Shown in pieces: positions 26,281 to 35,435 of a stretch of 64,000 bases of DNA. This stretch comes from Chloroflexota bacterium (lineage in GTDB: Bacteria; Chloroflexota; Anaerolineae; Promineifilales; Promineifilaceae): contig JAKEFB010000308.1 of assembly GCA_022616275.1 (NCBI GenBank), positions 22,691 through 86,690 of the forward strand. Reading direction: 5' to 3'. The notes below the pieces were generated by a model that had not been told where the DNA came from, made no database searches, and saw only the letters and a program-made list of their open reading frames with translations. Each line of letters starts with the position of its first letter. Within the stretch, counting starts at the first letter, position 1. The translations under genes were made by a program, and so were the position numbers.

Positions 26281-29235
26281 ATGGCAAACCGACGACTGGC
26301 CCGGTGGGCCTGGCTGCCCCCGGCCGCTGCCCTGGGTCTTTATACCGGCCGCCTCCTCAGCGAACAATTGTTACCAGGCCCGGCCGGCGCGATTCTTCTG
26401 ACGTTGTTTACCTGCACTCTGGCCGGCCTCTGGTTCTATCGCCGGCCGCCCGGCCGCGCCTGGCCTGCTCTCCTTCTGCTCATTTACGTCTTTTACCCAG
26501 AGCCTGATCCCCGGATAGCTGCCGGATCGGCCGCCCCGGCTCTGGTCGTCTGGGCCTTGCAACCAGGCGCGTGGCTGGTCCGCTGGCCGACCCTCACCTT
26601 CCACACTGCCGGTGGCCTCCTGCTTGCCGCTGGCTTCCTGGCTCTCTACACCGCCACCCTGGCCCCCGGCGTCCTCCCGGCCGACAACGGCGAGTTCCAG
26701 TTGGTCGCCGCCCGGCTGGGCGTCGCTCATCCGCCCGGTTTCCCCCTCTACACCCTCCTGGCCCACCTGGCCACCCGCCTGCCCTTCGCCGCTTCACCGG
26801 CCTACAAAGCCAACCTGCTCTCTGTGCTTACCAGCACACTGACTCTCCTCTTGGTCTACCGCACCGTCCACCGGCTCACCGGCCGTACCCTGGCCGCCCT
26901 GGTCGCCGCCGTCGCCCTGGGCACGGCCACCACCTTTTGGGCCCAGGCCACCACCGCCAACATCCGCAGCCTCACCGCCCTCTTCGCCGCCCTCCTCATT
27001 GACCTGCTCACCACCCTTCACACTACAACAAACAATCCGGCATCCTCCACACAAACTGCTTCTCCCCCTCTCCCCCTCTCCCCCTCTCCCCCTCTCTTCC
27101 TCTTCACCCTCACCCTCGGCATCACCCACCACGCCTCCCTGGCCTTCATGGGCGTTGTCTTCGTCCTTTGCGCCCTCTGGTTTTATAGAGCCGTTCTACC
27201 TCACCCCCGCCACTGGCTGCGGCAATTGCCCTGGCTGTTCCTGGCCGGCCTCCTCGGCCTGCTGCCCCTCCTCTACCTTCCCTGGCGGGCGGCCGCCGGG
27301 GCGCGCGGCGCGCCGGCCGACCTGCTCACCCTACCCGGCTTTCTCAACCACGTCCTGGCCCTGGGCTTTCGCGGCGACTTCTTCCACTTCGTCGAGCCGG
27401 CCATCCTGTGGGAACGATTCAAGGTCATGGGCAACGTCCTCACCTTCCAGTTCCACCCCTGGCTGCTGGCCGGCATGGCCGCCGGGTTGGCCGCCCTGCT
27501 GTGGCGCGACCGCAAGCTGGCCGTCCTCCTGGGCGGCTCCTTCGCCCTCCACACCTTCGTCACCGCCACCTACCGCGCCCCCCAAACCGTCGAATACATG
27601 CTCCCCGCCTACATCCCCGCCGCCATCTGCCTCGGCTACGCCCTCGCCCTGGCCCAACAAGCCATCAACCCAACCCCTCATCAATCCCCAATTACCCAAT
27701 TACCCAATTACCCCCTCTCCCCCTCTCCCCCTCACCTTGTCACCCCCTCACCCCCTCACCCCCTCCCCTCCCTCCTCATCGCCCTTCTCTGCCTGGCCAC
27801 TCTCCGCCAGGCCCTGGCCCACTATCCCAGTTACGCCGCCCTCCACCAGGACACCTCTGCTCGTGACTATGCGCAAATCATCCTGGAACAGGTCCCACCC
27901 GGCAGCGTCGTCCTGGCCGACTGGCATTGGGCTACCTCCCTCTGGTATCTCCAGGAAGTCGAAGGGCAGCGGCCGGACCTGGCCATCCACTTCGTCTTTC
28001 CTACCGGCGAGCCGTACGCCCAGACCTGGGCTCGCCGCATTGCCGAAGAGCATGCCGCCGGCCGCCCGGTCGTGGCCACCCACTTCGACGAGGGCGCTTA
28101 CACCACCCTACCCCCGCCCGAACCGGTTGGTGAAGCCTTCCTCTTCCGCCAGGAACCACGCACCGCGCTGCCGGCCGGCTACCAACCGCTGGACCTCTCT
28201 CTAGGCGATACAATTCAACTATTGGGCTACCATCTGGAACAGGCCGGCGCCGAGATCGGCCGGGAAACAATCCTGACCCTGGCCTGGCGCCCCACTGCTT
28301 CACTTCCTGAATCTCTCTCCCTTTTTGCCCACCTGGTCGGCCAGGACAGCCAACTCTACGCCCAGGACGACCCTCCAACTCACCTCCAACCGGCCGGCCT
28401 GACTCTAACCCGGTTCCGGCTGACGCCCCGGCCGGGGACGCCCCTCGGCCCATTATCCGTTATGGTTGGAGCCAGAGGAACCGACCCACTTTTAGACCCG
28501 GCTGGCCAGCCGCGCACGGCTATTGCCACCCTGGCCGTCACCGCCATGAGCTGGCCACCTTTCACCCACCACCCCCTCTATCGCACCGTGCCCGGCGGCC
28601 GGCCGTTGCTCCGGCTCATTGGCTACGACTGGGACAATACCCTGCCCGGCTGGCCACGTCTCTACCTGCACTGGCAAACGGAACAGGGCTACCAGACCGA
28701 AGTCCATGACCCCGGCCCAGATTCTTTTGAACTACCAGCCTGGTTCGGTCCCTGGGGCTTAGAAATCCGCCGCTCCCAACTCCACAATCGGCCCGCCGAA
28801 CATTACGTCCCCTTCGGCCAGGGCATCGTCTGGACCGGCCGCCTCCTGCCCCCCTGCTCCCCTGCTCCCCTGCTCCCCTGCCCCCTATCCCAATTCTTCC
28901 ACAGCAGCCGGCCGGTCCTCCGCGACTTGGTCGTTTCCGTCCGGCTGGTTGGCTACCAAGCTGACGGCGTTCACTGGGCCTGGTGGGACCTGGACGACGG
29001 CGTACCCGCTCTAGGAGCCATCCCGACCCTGAAGTGGATTGCCGGCTCGGCCGTCCGCGACCCCCACCGGCTGCTAGTAGACCCGGCCGCCCACCCCGGC
29101 CAGAGCATCGGCGCCCTGCTAACCCTCTACGATGCCTTCACCGGCCGGCCCCTACCCATCCTCGACGAACGCATCAGCCAGACCACCCCCTGGGTCCCCC
29201 TGGGTATTACCACTCTACAGCCGGTCGCTCCGTAA
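26281..29235 (+). CDS. DUF2723 membrane protein (protein O-mannosyltransferase-like)
   Basis: I chose the ATG at 26281 (984 aa), since upstream codons would overlap the divergent SDR gene. The first membrane segment is WAWLPPAAALGLYTGRLL. The DUF2723 core follows: LYTATLAPGVLPADNGEFQL (acidic first loop) and VAHPPGFPLYTLLAHL. About ten membrane helices run to residue 530, then a large soluble C-terminal domain with beta-rich text (QPLDLSLGDTIQLLGYHLEQ). The family is GT-C-like, and TMEM260 is its eukaryotic relative. It probably transfers sugars from a lipid-linked donor on the outer membrane face. Three low-complexity inserts interrupt it in frame. Confidence 0.8.
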   Translation: MANRRLARWAWLPPAAALGLYTGRLLSEQLLPGPAGAILLTLFTCTLAGLWFYRRPPGRAWPALLLLIYVFYPEPDPRIAAGSAAPALVVWALQPGAWLVRWPTLTFHTAGGLLLAAGFLALYTATLAPGVLPADNGEFQLVAARLGVAHPPGFPLYTLLAHLATRLPFAASPAYKANLLSVLTSTLTLLLVYRTVHRLTGRTLAALVAAVALGTATTFWAQATTANIRSLTALFAALLIDLLTTLHTTTNNPASSTQTASPPLPLSPSPPLFLFTLTLGITHHASLAFMGVVFVLCALWFYRAVLPHPRHWLRQLPWLFLAGLLGLLPLLYLPWRAAAGARGAPADLLTLPGFLNHVLALGFRGDFFHFVEPAILWERFKVMGNVLTFQFHPWLLAGMAAGLAALLWRDRKLAVLLGGSFALHTFVTATYRAPQTVEYMLPAYIPAAICLGYALALAQQAINPTPHQSPITQLPNYPLSPSPPHLVTPSPPHPLPSLLIALLCLATLRQALAHYPSYAALHQDTSARDYAQIILEQVPPGSVVLADWHWATSLWYLQEVEGQRPDLAIHFVFPTGEPYAQTWARRIAEEHAAGRPVVATHFDEGAYTTLPPPEPVGEAFLFRQEPRTALPAGYQPLDLSLGDTIQLLGYHLEQAGAEIGRETILTLAWRPTASLPESLSLFAHLVGQDSQLYAQDDPPTHLQPAGLTLTRFRLTPRPGTPLGPLSVMVGARGTDPLLDPAGQPRTAIATLAVTAMSWPPFTHHPLYRTVPGGRPLLRLIGYDWDNTLPGWPRLYLHWQTEQGYQTEVHDPGPDSFELPAWFGPWGLEIRRSQLHNRPAEHYVPFGQGIVWTGRLLPPCSPAPLLPCPLSQFFHSSRPVLRDLVVSVRLVGYQADGVHWAWWDLDDGVPALGAIPTLKWIAGSAVRDPHRLLVDPAAHPGQSIGALLTLYDAFTGRPLPILDERISQTTPWVPLGITTLQPVAP
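27061..27100 (+). repeat. CCCCTCT simple repeat inside DUF2723 gene
   Basis: The run TCTCCCCC is repeated five times and encodes SPPLPLSPSPPL. It lies in a loop between membrane segments and keeps the frame open. Confidence 0.7.
27684..27775 (+). repeat. Intergenic-type repeats captured inside DUF2723 gene
   Basis: CAATTACCCAATTACCCAAT followed by CCCTCTCC and CCCCTCACC runs encodes ITQLPNYPLSPSPP and then TPSPPHPLPS. The CAATTACC words are the same family seen between genes at 57836-57872 and 60338-60362. A third tract, CCCCTGCTCC repeated, lies at 28849-28887. Confidence 0.7.
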
Positions 29236-29304
29236 CAATCCACAGATTAAGACAGCTGAAGGGGAGAGGGAGTGACACGGAGATGCGGAGACAATCTCTA
29301 ATCT

Positions 29305-29598
29305 CTAATCTCCAATCTCCTCTTTACCGCCCCGCCGGGCAAACCAGACCACCACCGCCACCCCCAGCCCTAACCAGACCAACCGCGCCCACCACCGGTC
29401 GTCTGTCGCCGCCGCCCCGGCGCAGACCAGCGCCAGCCCGGCCGTCATCGCCAGGTTGTACCCACGTTTTTTCAGCAGAGTGGCCAGTGGCTGGTTTGCA
29501 GCCTGGGCTTCGTAATAGCCCATGCTCCACGTCGCCAGCAGCATGGCCAACCCCAGGATCCACAGAAAATGAGCGGCTACCTGCCAGAAATTAATCAT
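29305..29598 (-). CDS. Small two/three-helix membrane protein
   Basis: The 97-aa product from the ATG at 29598 (MINFWQVAAHFLWILGLAML) overlaps the 3' end of the upstream O-antigen-ligase-like gene by 8 bases, so it is translationally coupled. Three hydrophobic segments are visible: WQVAAHFLWILGLAMLLATW, GYNLAMTAGLALVCAGAA and WARLVWLGLGVAVVVWFA. The end is charged (RRGGKEEIGD). I do not recognise it. As last gene of the polysaccharide operon it may assist polymer export or assembly. Confidence 0.6.
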   Translation of the reverse strand: MINFWQVAAHFLWILGLAMLLATWSMGYYEAQAANQPLATLLKKRGYNLAMTAGLALVCAGAAATDDRWWARLVWLGLGVAVVVWFARRGGKEEIGD

Positions 29599-30928
29599 CA
29601 CTGAGATCCACCGTAAAGCTCTTTTCCCGGCCGCTGCCAACAGCCATCCGTTCCATGGCCGTCAATAACCCCAGGATTAGCCAAAATACCAGGCCCGGTT
29701 TAGAACCAGGAGCCAGCGCATCCGTAAGCCCGTAAACGTGCAGCCCAATCAGCCCCGCCAAAAGTCCCAGGGCCAACGGCCGCAATTGTACATGCTCTTT
29801 AGCGACCCGCCAGCCGATGCAGACGGCAACACTCAAGATCGCCAGGTAACTGATTAACCCGGCCAGACCCAGGTCAAGCGCCACCTGCAAAAAGATATTG
29901 TGCGCGTGCGCAATATCATAGGTGGGAGAGACGGCAATGGGATACAGACGCTGAACGACACGCCGGAACGTTCCCAACCCGGTGCCGGTCAAAGGAAAAT
30001 CTTCTATGCCGGACAACGCCCACAACCACACCTCTTTGCGAAAGTTAATTGTCGTCAATTGTCCCAAGACCGTTTCCCGGGGCGGTTCCTCCCATACGCT
30101 CTGCAGCCGCTCTGGACCGATTTGCCACAAGATCCCTACCCCACCAATCACCAATAATGCCAGGCCAACCCAGATGGCCCGCTTCTTAGGCGAGCGAGGC
30201 AACACCAGCGCCCATAAAACGAAGAGAGCCGCCAGGCCGGCAGTCCCCCCTATCCAGCCGCTACGCGACTGCGTCAGAATCAACAGCGCACTGATCGCCC
30301 CGGTCAGGAGAAGCAGACCTGCCAGACATACGCCCCTCAAGCGTTCCGGCCGCCAGCCAACCAGGGCGGAAACCAAAACTGGGAGATAAAACAAGATCGT
30401 CCCGGCCAACTGGTTCGTCTGCACACCGGCCTCCGGGAATCCAGGCAGCGGGAACAGGCGTGGCTGGAATTTGCTTAACAGCGCCTCCAAGACAGGCACC
30501 TTCACCCGCCATTCGCCGTCAATAATTCCTATCAAAACAAAGCCAACGCCCAACGCCAAAAACGCAACGACACCCCAACGCAACTGGCCCGGCTCCTTCA
30601 CCACCGTCCCCAGGTAGCGCCAGGTCGTCAGACCTATAACCAGCCCCGTCACCTTCGGCAACGTTAAATCAGGATCGGCCGTGACCAGGGTGCCGGCGAC
30701 GACGGCTAATCCCCAGACCAGCAGCGCTGCATTAAAGGGTGTCGCCGCTAACGGCCTTCGCTCCACCACCCACGGCCATAACCAGAGAGCTATCGTGAGC
30801 AATAACGCTACCACCGTTCCCGGGACAAACAGCGTCGGAAAAAGCAGCCAGGGCATGATAACCAGTAAAACGATACCCTCCTGCCAGAAACGCGCCGGCC
30901 GATGTTGGGGCCACAGCTCAGTAAGCAC
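29591..30928 (-). CDS. O-antigen ligase/polymerase-like membrane protein (Wzy_C)
   Basis: This 445-aa multi-pass protein has about 11-12 hydrophobic segments and a large extracellular loop with the Wzy_C hallmark IAHAHNIFLQVALDLGLAGL (about residue 345), preceded by LTGTGLGTFRR. Such proteins either polymerise undecaprenyl-linked repeat units or ligate chains to an acceptor. The window has two of them (the other at 34089). One could be the polymerase and the other the ligase, but the sequence does not say which. The start overlaps the WbaP-type gene by 11 bases. Confidence 0.8.
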   Translation of the reverse strand: MLTELWPQHRPARFWQEGIVLLVIMPWLLFPTLFVPGTVVALLLTIALWLWPWVVERRPLAATPFNAALLVWGLAVVAGTLVTADPDLTLPKVTGLVIGLTTWRYLGTVVKEPGQLRWGVVAFLALGVGFVLIGIIDGEWRVKVPVLEALLSKFQPRLFPLPGFPEAGVQTNQLAGTILFYLPVLVSALVGWRPERLRGVCLAGLLLLTGAISALLILTQSRSGWIGGTAGLAALFVLWALVLPRSPKKRAIWVGLALLVIGGVGILWQIGPERLQSVWEEPPRETVLGQLTTINFRKEVWLWALSGIEDFPLTGTGLGTFRRVVQRLYPIAVSPTYDIAHAHNIFLQVALDLGLAGLISYLAILSVAVCIGWRVAKEHVQLRPLALGLLAGLIGLHVYGLTDALAPGSKPGLVFWLILGLLTAMERMAVGSGREKSFTVDLSDD

Positions 30929-32324
30929 CCGTGCCCCGCAACACCACCCACAGCGTCTTAAGCAGGATGTAAACGTCCATCCATAGGGAGTAATTTTGGA
31001 TGTAATAAAGATCGTCCTCGGTATTCAGGTGCATCGGTTTGTTGGCCCGGCCGTTAACCTGCCACCATCCCGTAATTCCCTGAGGCACGGCAAAGCGTTT
31101 GCGCTGCCACATCTCATACCCGTTCACCAACCAGGGCAGTTCCGGCCGCGGTCCGACCATACTCATCTCCCCTTTCAACACGTTGAACAATTGCGGTAGC
31201 TCGTCAAGACTTGTGCGGCGCAGAAAGCGGCCGATCCGTGTTATACGCGGATCATTAGCCTTCTTAAAGATAATGTATCCTTCGGGCGTGACTTCGTTCA
31301 TACTTTCTTGTTGCTTTTCGGCACCTACAATCATAGAACGGAATTTGTACATGGTAAAGGGCCTGCCGTTCTCCCCAATCCGCTCCTGGCGAAAAAGGAC
31401 CGGCCCCGGCGAGGCTGCTTTTAAGATCAGCGCGATGAAGGCCATCAACGGCAATGTCGCTAGGATCAGAAAACCGCTGACTACGAGGTCGAAAAGGCGT
31501 TTCATCAGCCGCTCCACGTCGTTGAGCGCCGGATCGCGCAAGCTAATCATCGGCAGGCCGCCGAAGTCATTGACCGAGGCGCGGTAGAGAGCCAGGCTGA
31601 AATAATCGGGAATCACCTGCACCCGAACGGGCAGATCGTGCAACTTCAACACCAGTTCGTTAATCCGCGCATACGCCCACTGTGGCAGCGCAATGACCAC
31701 GTCGTCAACCGCCATCCTTTCCACCACCTGGCGCACCTCCTCCACCCGGCCGAGAATAGGGAGATTTTGATCGCGTTTGGCCGGATCATCGTCCAGGTAA
31801 CCAGTTAAGCGCAGGCCTGTCCATTCGTAGGCCCGGATCATCTCGCCCATTCGCTGGCCACAGCGGCCGGCGCCAACAATGAGCACCCGGCTCTCGGCCG
31901 GCGGCACGTGGAGGAGTTTGAGGATAGGGCGAGCCAGCAACCGCCAGCCTAATAGAAATATTAGGTTGAGTACGACGAACAGGACGAGCAGCCAGCGAGA
32001 AAATTCACGCAAAAAAAAGTACAGCAGGCCAGCCAGGATCAGCGTAGCCAGTCCCACAGCCAGCGTCACCACTTGCAGTTCATCTACGACCCTGTAGGTG
32101 CGTTTTGGGTCGTAAACAGAAGCAAGAAACAAAACACAGGCCCATAGCAAGGGAACCACCAGATAAAGGTAAACAGGTATCTGGATCGTCGGCACACGAA
32201 TGACAAAAGGAAAAAGAGGCAGCACAGGCCGTAAAATGCCGGCAATAATCAAGGCCAACAACGTCAACCCTGTATCGAAAATCAGAGATAGGACGGCAAA
32301 ATTCACACTAAAGCGATGAATCAT
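30918..32324 (-). CDS. Exopolysaccharide initiating sugar transferase (WbaP/polyprenyl-P glycosylphosphotransferase)
   Basis: The 468-aa product has four or five N-terminal membrane helices, a Rossmann-like domain (VLIVGAGRCGQRMGE, about 146) and a C-terminal bacterial sugar transferase domain. The latter starts KRLFDLVVSGFLIL, contains FRQERIGENGRPFTMYKFRS with the catalytic R/K and D-E cluster, and ends with LKGEMSMVGPRPE. It transfers a sugar-1-phosphate from UDP-sugar to undecaprenyl phosphate, the first step of repeat-unit assembly at the cytoplasmic membrane face. Full-length for the family. Confidence 0.9.
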   Translation of the reverse strand: MIHRFSVNFAVLSLIFDTGLTLLALIIAGILRPVLPLFPFVIRVPTIQIPVYLYLVVPLLWACVLFLASVYDPKRTYRVVDELQVVTLAVGLATLILAGLLYFFLREFSRWLLVLFVVLNLIFLLGWRLLARPILKLLHVPPAESRVLIVGAGRCGQRMGEMIRAYEWTGLRLTGYLDDDPAKRDQNLPILGRVEEVRQVVERMAVDDVVIALPQWAYARINELVLKLHDLPVRVQVIPDYFSLALYRASVNDFGGLPMISLRDPALNDVERLMKRLFDLVVSGFLILATLPLMAFIALILKAASPGPVLFRQERIGENGRPFTMYKFRSMIVGAEKQQESMNEVTPEGYIIFKKANDPRITRIGRFLRRTSLDELPQLFNVLKGEMSMVGPRPELPWLVNGYEMWQRKRFAVPQGITGWWQVNGRANKPMHLNTEDDLYYIQNYSLWMDVYILLKTLWVVLRGTGAY

Positions 32325-32346
32325 CTCTTCCTCCCGTAGGGTGGTG

Positions 32347-33138
32347 TCATGTTAAGTCGCCAGGTAGTAAGTTGAAACGCTCTTTAAGCACCCGCCATAA
32401 AAAACGTGGATTCCCCACAATATAACGTCGCCAAAGACGGCGTGGCTCAATCACCAACCGGCCGAGCCACTCCAGCCCGTGATTGGTCATCCAGGACGAT
32501 GGCCGGCGCAATTCGCCGGAAATATAATCAAAGACAGCGCCGCCCGTCAGCGCCACGTGAACATCTAGCCGCTCCCAATTTTCCATCAACCATCGCTCCT
32601 GCAGCGGCATACCAAAGCCGACAATCAAAATGTCAGGCTGGAGCCTGTTAATCTCCTCCACCACAGCTTTGTTTTCTGAATCCTCGCGCTCTTTGTTAAA
32701 GTAACCATCCTGTACCCCGACAATTTCCAGCCTGGGATAGCGTTGCTCAAGACGTTCCACGGCGCGCTGGACCACCCCCGGTCTTGCGCCCAACAGGAAC
32801 AGAGTGTGGCCTCGTTCTGCACAAAAATCGGCTAACTGCCATATCCAGTCGGCGTAAGTGATACGTTGGGGCAGGTGGTAGCCGAGGATACGTGCACCCA
32901 ACCGCACCCCGGCCCCATCACAAAAAACTACCCTGGCATTGTTCAAGAGACGACGCAGCCAGGCCAACTCGTAGGCCAGGTTCAGACAGTGAACGTTCAC
33001 ATTCAGCACCAGGCTGTGACGCCCATTCCGAATTTCGTCATCAATCTGCTGGTGTAGCAGCGCGACAGTTAAGGCGTGAACCCGTACGCCCAGAATATTA
33101 ATCTGGTTGGCAACCTCCACTGGCTCAACCATTGCCAC
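32347..33138 (-). CDS. WecG/TagA/CpsF-family glycosyltransferase (GT26)
   Basis: The 263-aa protein starts at a GTG (33138) with AGAAGGG seven bases upstream; an ATG two codons later is badly spaced. Family motifs are LVLNVNVHCLNLAYE, ARVVFCDGAGVRLGARI (with the conserved D-G), LFLLGARPGVVQRA, ILIVGFGMPLQERWL and ALTGGAVFDYISGELRR. GT26 enzymes add the second sugar (often ManNAcA or ManNAc) to a lipid-linked first sugar. Its place beside the initiating transferase fits that step. Confidence 0.9.
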   Translation of the reverse strand: MAMVEPVEVANQINILGVRVHALTVALLHQQIDDEIRNGRHSLVLNVNVHCLNLAYELAWLRRLLNNARVVFCDGAGVRLGARILGYHLPQRITYADWIWQLADFCAERGHTLFLLGARPGVVQRAVERLEQRYPRLEIVGVQDGYFNKEREDSENKAVVEEINRLQPDILIVGFGMPLQERWLMENWERLDVHVALTGGAVFDYISGELRRPSSWMTNHGLEWLGRLVIEPRRLWRRYIVGNPRFLWRVLKERFNLLPGDLT

Positions 33139-33174
33139 GTTTATACCCTTCTCTTGAAATCCGCTCCTTTTTAC

Positions 33175-34089
33175 TCACCAAAAAGTGTAATTAAAACGAG
33201 GCAAGACCGGAGCGCCCAGCAGGCCAAGAGCTGCTTTCGTAACCGGGTGCATTTGATGGCGCCACTCCTCGTCAGGTTCAATTCTAAGAGGGACCTGCGA
33301 AAACCGGAGAGGATTGCCGCCCACGCTGTGTGTCGGTAGAACCAATACCTGGTCTGCCTCCAAGTGGGCCAGGTCAATCCCCTGAAATCCCAATGCCGCC
33401 AGGGCCTGCCCAAGCGCGGGCCCTGGCGCCTGAACAAAATCCTCGTAGCGCAGCACCGTATAATACGCCAATTGGCGTCCCAGGCGAGCAATAGAGCTAT
33501 TTTCAACGCTCCAGGCCAGCATGGCCAGCGCCGCCGAACGGTGCGGCATCTGGGTCCTCTCTCCAGTCACAGCCAGTTCCCGCTTCCGCCGGCGGCTCCA
33601 GGAATAAGCAACCGCCCGGCCGTCACGCACCAGGTGCAGCACACGCAAGTCAACGCCGGCAATTCGGCGCAGCAAAGCCAGATGTGAGGGAACCTTAGAG
33701 GAATCAACAATGATCTGCTGCTCTGATGACTCCCAAATAGCCTGGTATAACTCGCCTGTCCGGCGAGTAATCGCCGCCAGGTCACCACCCCAGGCGTTAA
33801 GACCCGTGCTTAGTGCTGGTATGTTCCGCGTGCGGTCCACCCGGCCGGCCAGCACTGCCAGTTGCCCGACGTTCACCGCATAAACGTTGTGCAACTGCTT
33901 GGCGACAGCCGACCAAAAAACACATTCGGCTAAAGGCGTTCCGCACCCACAGCGAACGTCACCCTGATGCAGATATTCCCAAAAGTAACGTACTTCGCCA
34001 ACCGAGAAGAAACCTGGCACATTGCCTAGAATCATCTCCAGCAACGTCGAACCGCTGCGGCCGGCCCCGCCGATATAAAGGATTTTCAT
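33175..34089 (-). CDS. Sulfotransferase family protein (first of two)
   Basis: The 304-aa product starts MKILYIGGAGRSGSTLLEML-like, with GRSGSTLL as the 5'-phosphosulfate loop for PAPS. The 3'-phosphate site is seen in LHLVRDGRAVAYSWSRRRKR. Other family words are VGEVRYFWEYL and RYEDFVQAPG. A cysteine pair, CGCG, occurs at about residue 50. The likely reaction moves a sulfo group from PAPS to a sugar hydroxyl of the exopolysaccharide. It overlaps the upstream ligase-like gene by one base. A related gene lies at 36626. Confidence 0.85.
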   Translation of the reverse strand: MKILYIGGAGRSGSTLLEMILGNVPGFFSVGEVRYFWEYLHQGDVRCGCGTPLAECVFWSAVAKQLHNVYAVNVGQLAVLAGRVDRTRNIPALSTGLNAWGGDLAAITRRTGELYQAIWESSEQQIIVDSSKVPSHLALLRRIAGVDLRVLHLVRDGRAVAYSWSRRRKRELAVTGERTQMPHRSAALAMLAWSVENSSIARLGRQLAYYTVLRYEDFVQAPGPALGQALAALGFQGIDLAHLEADQVLVLPTHSVGGNPLRFSQVPLRIEPDEEWRHQMHPVTKAALGLLGAPVLPRFNYTFW

Positions 34090-35435
34090 TAGCTCCTATC
34101 AGCCCCCGTTTCGTAGAGACGCCGCGCCGAAAGTAACAAGGCAAAAATCAGCCAGGTAATGATCATCGTCGTAGCATCAAGGTCCAGAACGGTACTCGTT
34201 GAACTGATCAGAAAAACAATAAAGATCCACCGTCCATAACTTAGAAATGTGGCCACTTCCCGTTGGTGGCCCGCAACCATCTCTGCCGGCGGCCGGGTAT
34301 CACGCCACAGAGCCCACCAGACCCCCATAAAGATCGCAAATCCTACTAACCCATATTTATACAATATAGCCAGATAGTAGCTGTGCGAACCGGCCGGGAG
34401 GGCAAAACCGGGGATATCACGTTGTGTTCCCCAGCCAAACAACGGCCTATCGAGAAAGCCCTGCCACGTTTCCTGGTAGACAATTGAGCGCGCGTCCAGA
34501 CTGCCTGCACGAGCATTGAGAAAGGCGGCGTAAAGCTGCTCCAACAATTGCCCCTCGAAGAGATAGGTAACGACGATAACGCTGATGCCGACGACAATCC
34601 CAACCCTGATCCAGCGGCGGATTGGTGAAACAGCAGCCAATTGGTACACGCCTCCAACGAACAGCGCGATGGTGGCCGTGCGGCCGGTCGTCGCCGCCAG
34701 GTTAACTAGCAGTAAAAGCACAATACCTCCCCAAAGCGCTTTCTTAGTTATTTTATTGGCTCGCTCGACGGCAAACAGCGCAATTGGGACGGTGATGGCC
34801 AGCGCCAGGGCATAAACAGTGGCAAACAAAAAAAAGCTATTCACTCGAAAATAGGGGAGGCTAAAAAACCACGCCTCCTGGCCAATGGTGCGGAAAGCAA
34901 TGCGCCCCCCGTAGGATGTATCGGCTATCCACTCTGGCAAGATGGCACCCGCGGCCGACATAAACGATGGTTGCCACAACCGGGCCATACCCAACAGCCC
35001 AAGCGCCGCGGCAACCGTCATGGCGATCAGCAGACTTATCAATAGAAAGCGAATATCACGCCACCCGGTAATTCGGTTTGGTAGAATCAAAACGAGCAAG
35101 GCCGACGCACCGTAAACCAGGAAAGTCTGGCCAAACGAAAGGTAACGTGCCCTCTCGACAATAAAAAAGCTGGAAATGATCTGTGCAACCAAAAACAGGA
35201 AAAACCATCGGGCCGTTGGCGTCAACACCGGTCGGGCTTTCCGCACGGCAAATTCCCACAAGCCAATACCGGCCAGCGCTACCGGCCAGACAAACTGCTC
35301 GACGCCCAGAACCCACCACAGCGGCAGCAGCAGGAAGAGGTATCCCACCAGCGTGATGGTAGTCCCAGGCAACGACATTCTTTCCCGCCACAGGGCAAGC
35401 CGTGGTCTGGATACGTTCAGCGGCGAATCCGTCAT
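34089..35435 (-). CDS. O-antigen ligase/polymerase-like membrane protein (second copy)
   Basis: This 448-aa multi-pass protein has ten or more hydrophobic segments and the outer loop FGWGTQRDIPGFALPAGSHS followed by YYLAILYKYGLVGFAIFMGV, the Wzy_C/ligase signature with its Ser-His. It differs clearly from the protein at 29591, so the two are not recent duplicates. The start overlaps the glycosyltransferase stop by 4 bases. Role: polymerising or transferring sulfated repeat units on the outer membrane face. Confidence 0.8.
   Translation of the reverse strand: MTDSPLNVSRPRLALWRERMSLPGTTITLVGYLFLLLPLWWVLGVEQFVWPVALAGIGLWEFAVRKARPVLTPTARWFFLFLVAQIISSFFIVERARYLSFGQTFLVYGASALLVLILPNRITGWRDIRFLLISLLIAMTVAAALGLLGMARLWQPSFMSAAGAILPEWIADTSYGGRIAFRTIGQEAWFFSLPYFRVNSFFLFATVYALALAITVPIALFAVERANKITKKALWGGIVLLLLVNLAATTGRTATIALFVGGVYQLAAVSPIRRWIRVGIVVGISVIVVTYLFEGQLLEQLYAAFLNARAGSLDARSIVYQETWQGFLDRPLFGWGTQRDIPGFALPAGSHSYYLAILYKYGLVGFAIFMGVWWALWRDTRPPAEMVAGHQREVATFLSYGRWIFIVFLISSTSTVLDLDATTMIITWLIFALLLSARRLYETGADRS

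Noticed and set aside
26999-28204. A 401-codon plus-strand frame inside the DUF2723 gene
   Set aside because: It is a Pro/Ser-rich out-of-frame shadow; the DUF2723 frame shows clear membrane helices and family motifs.
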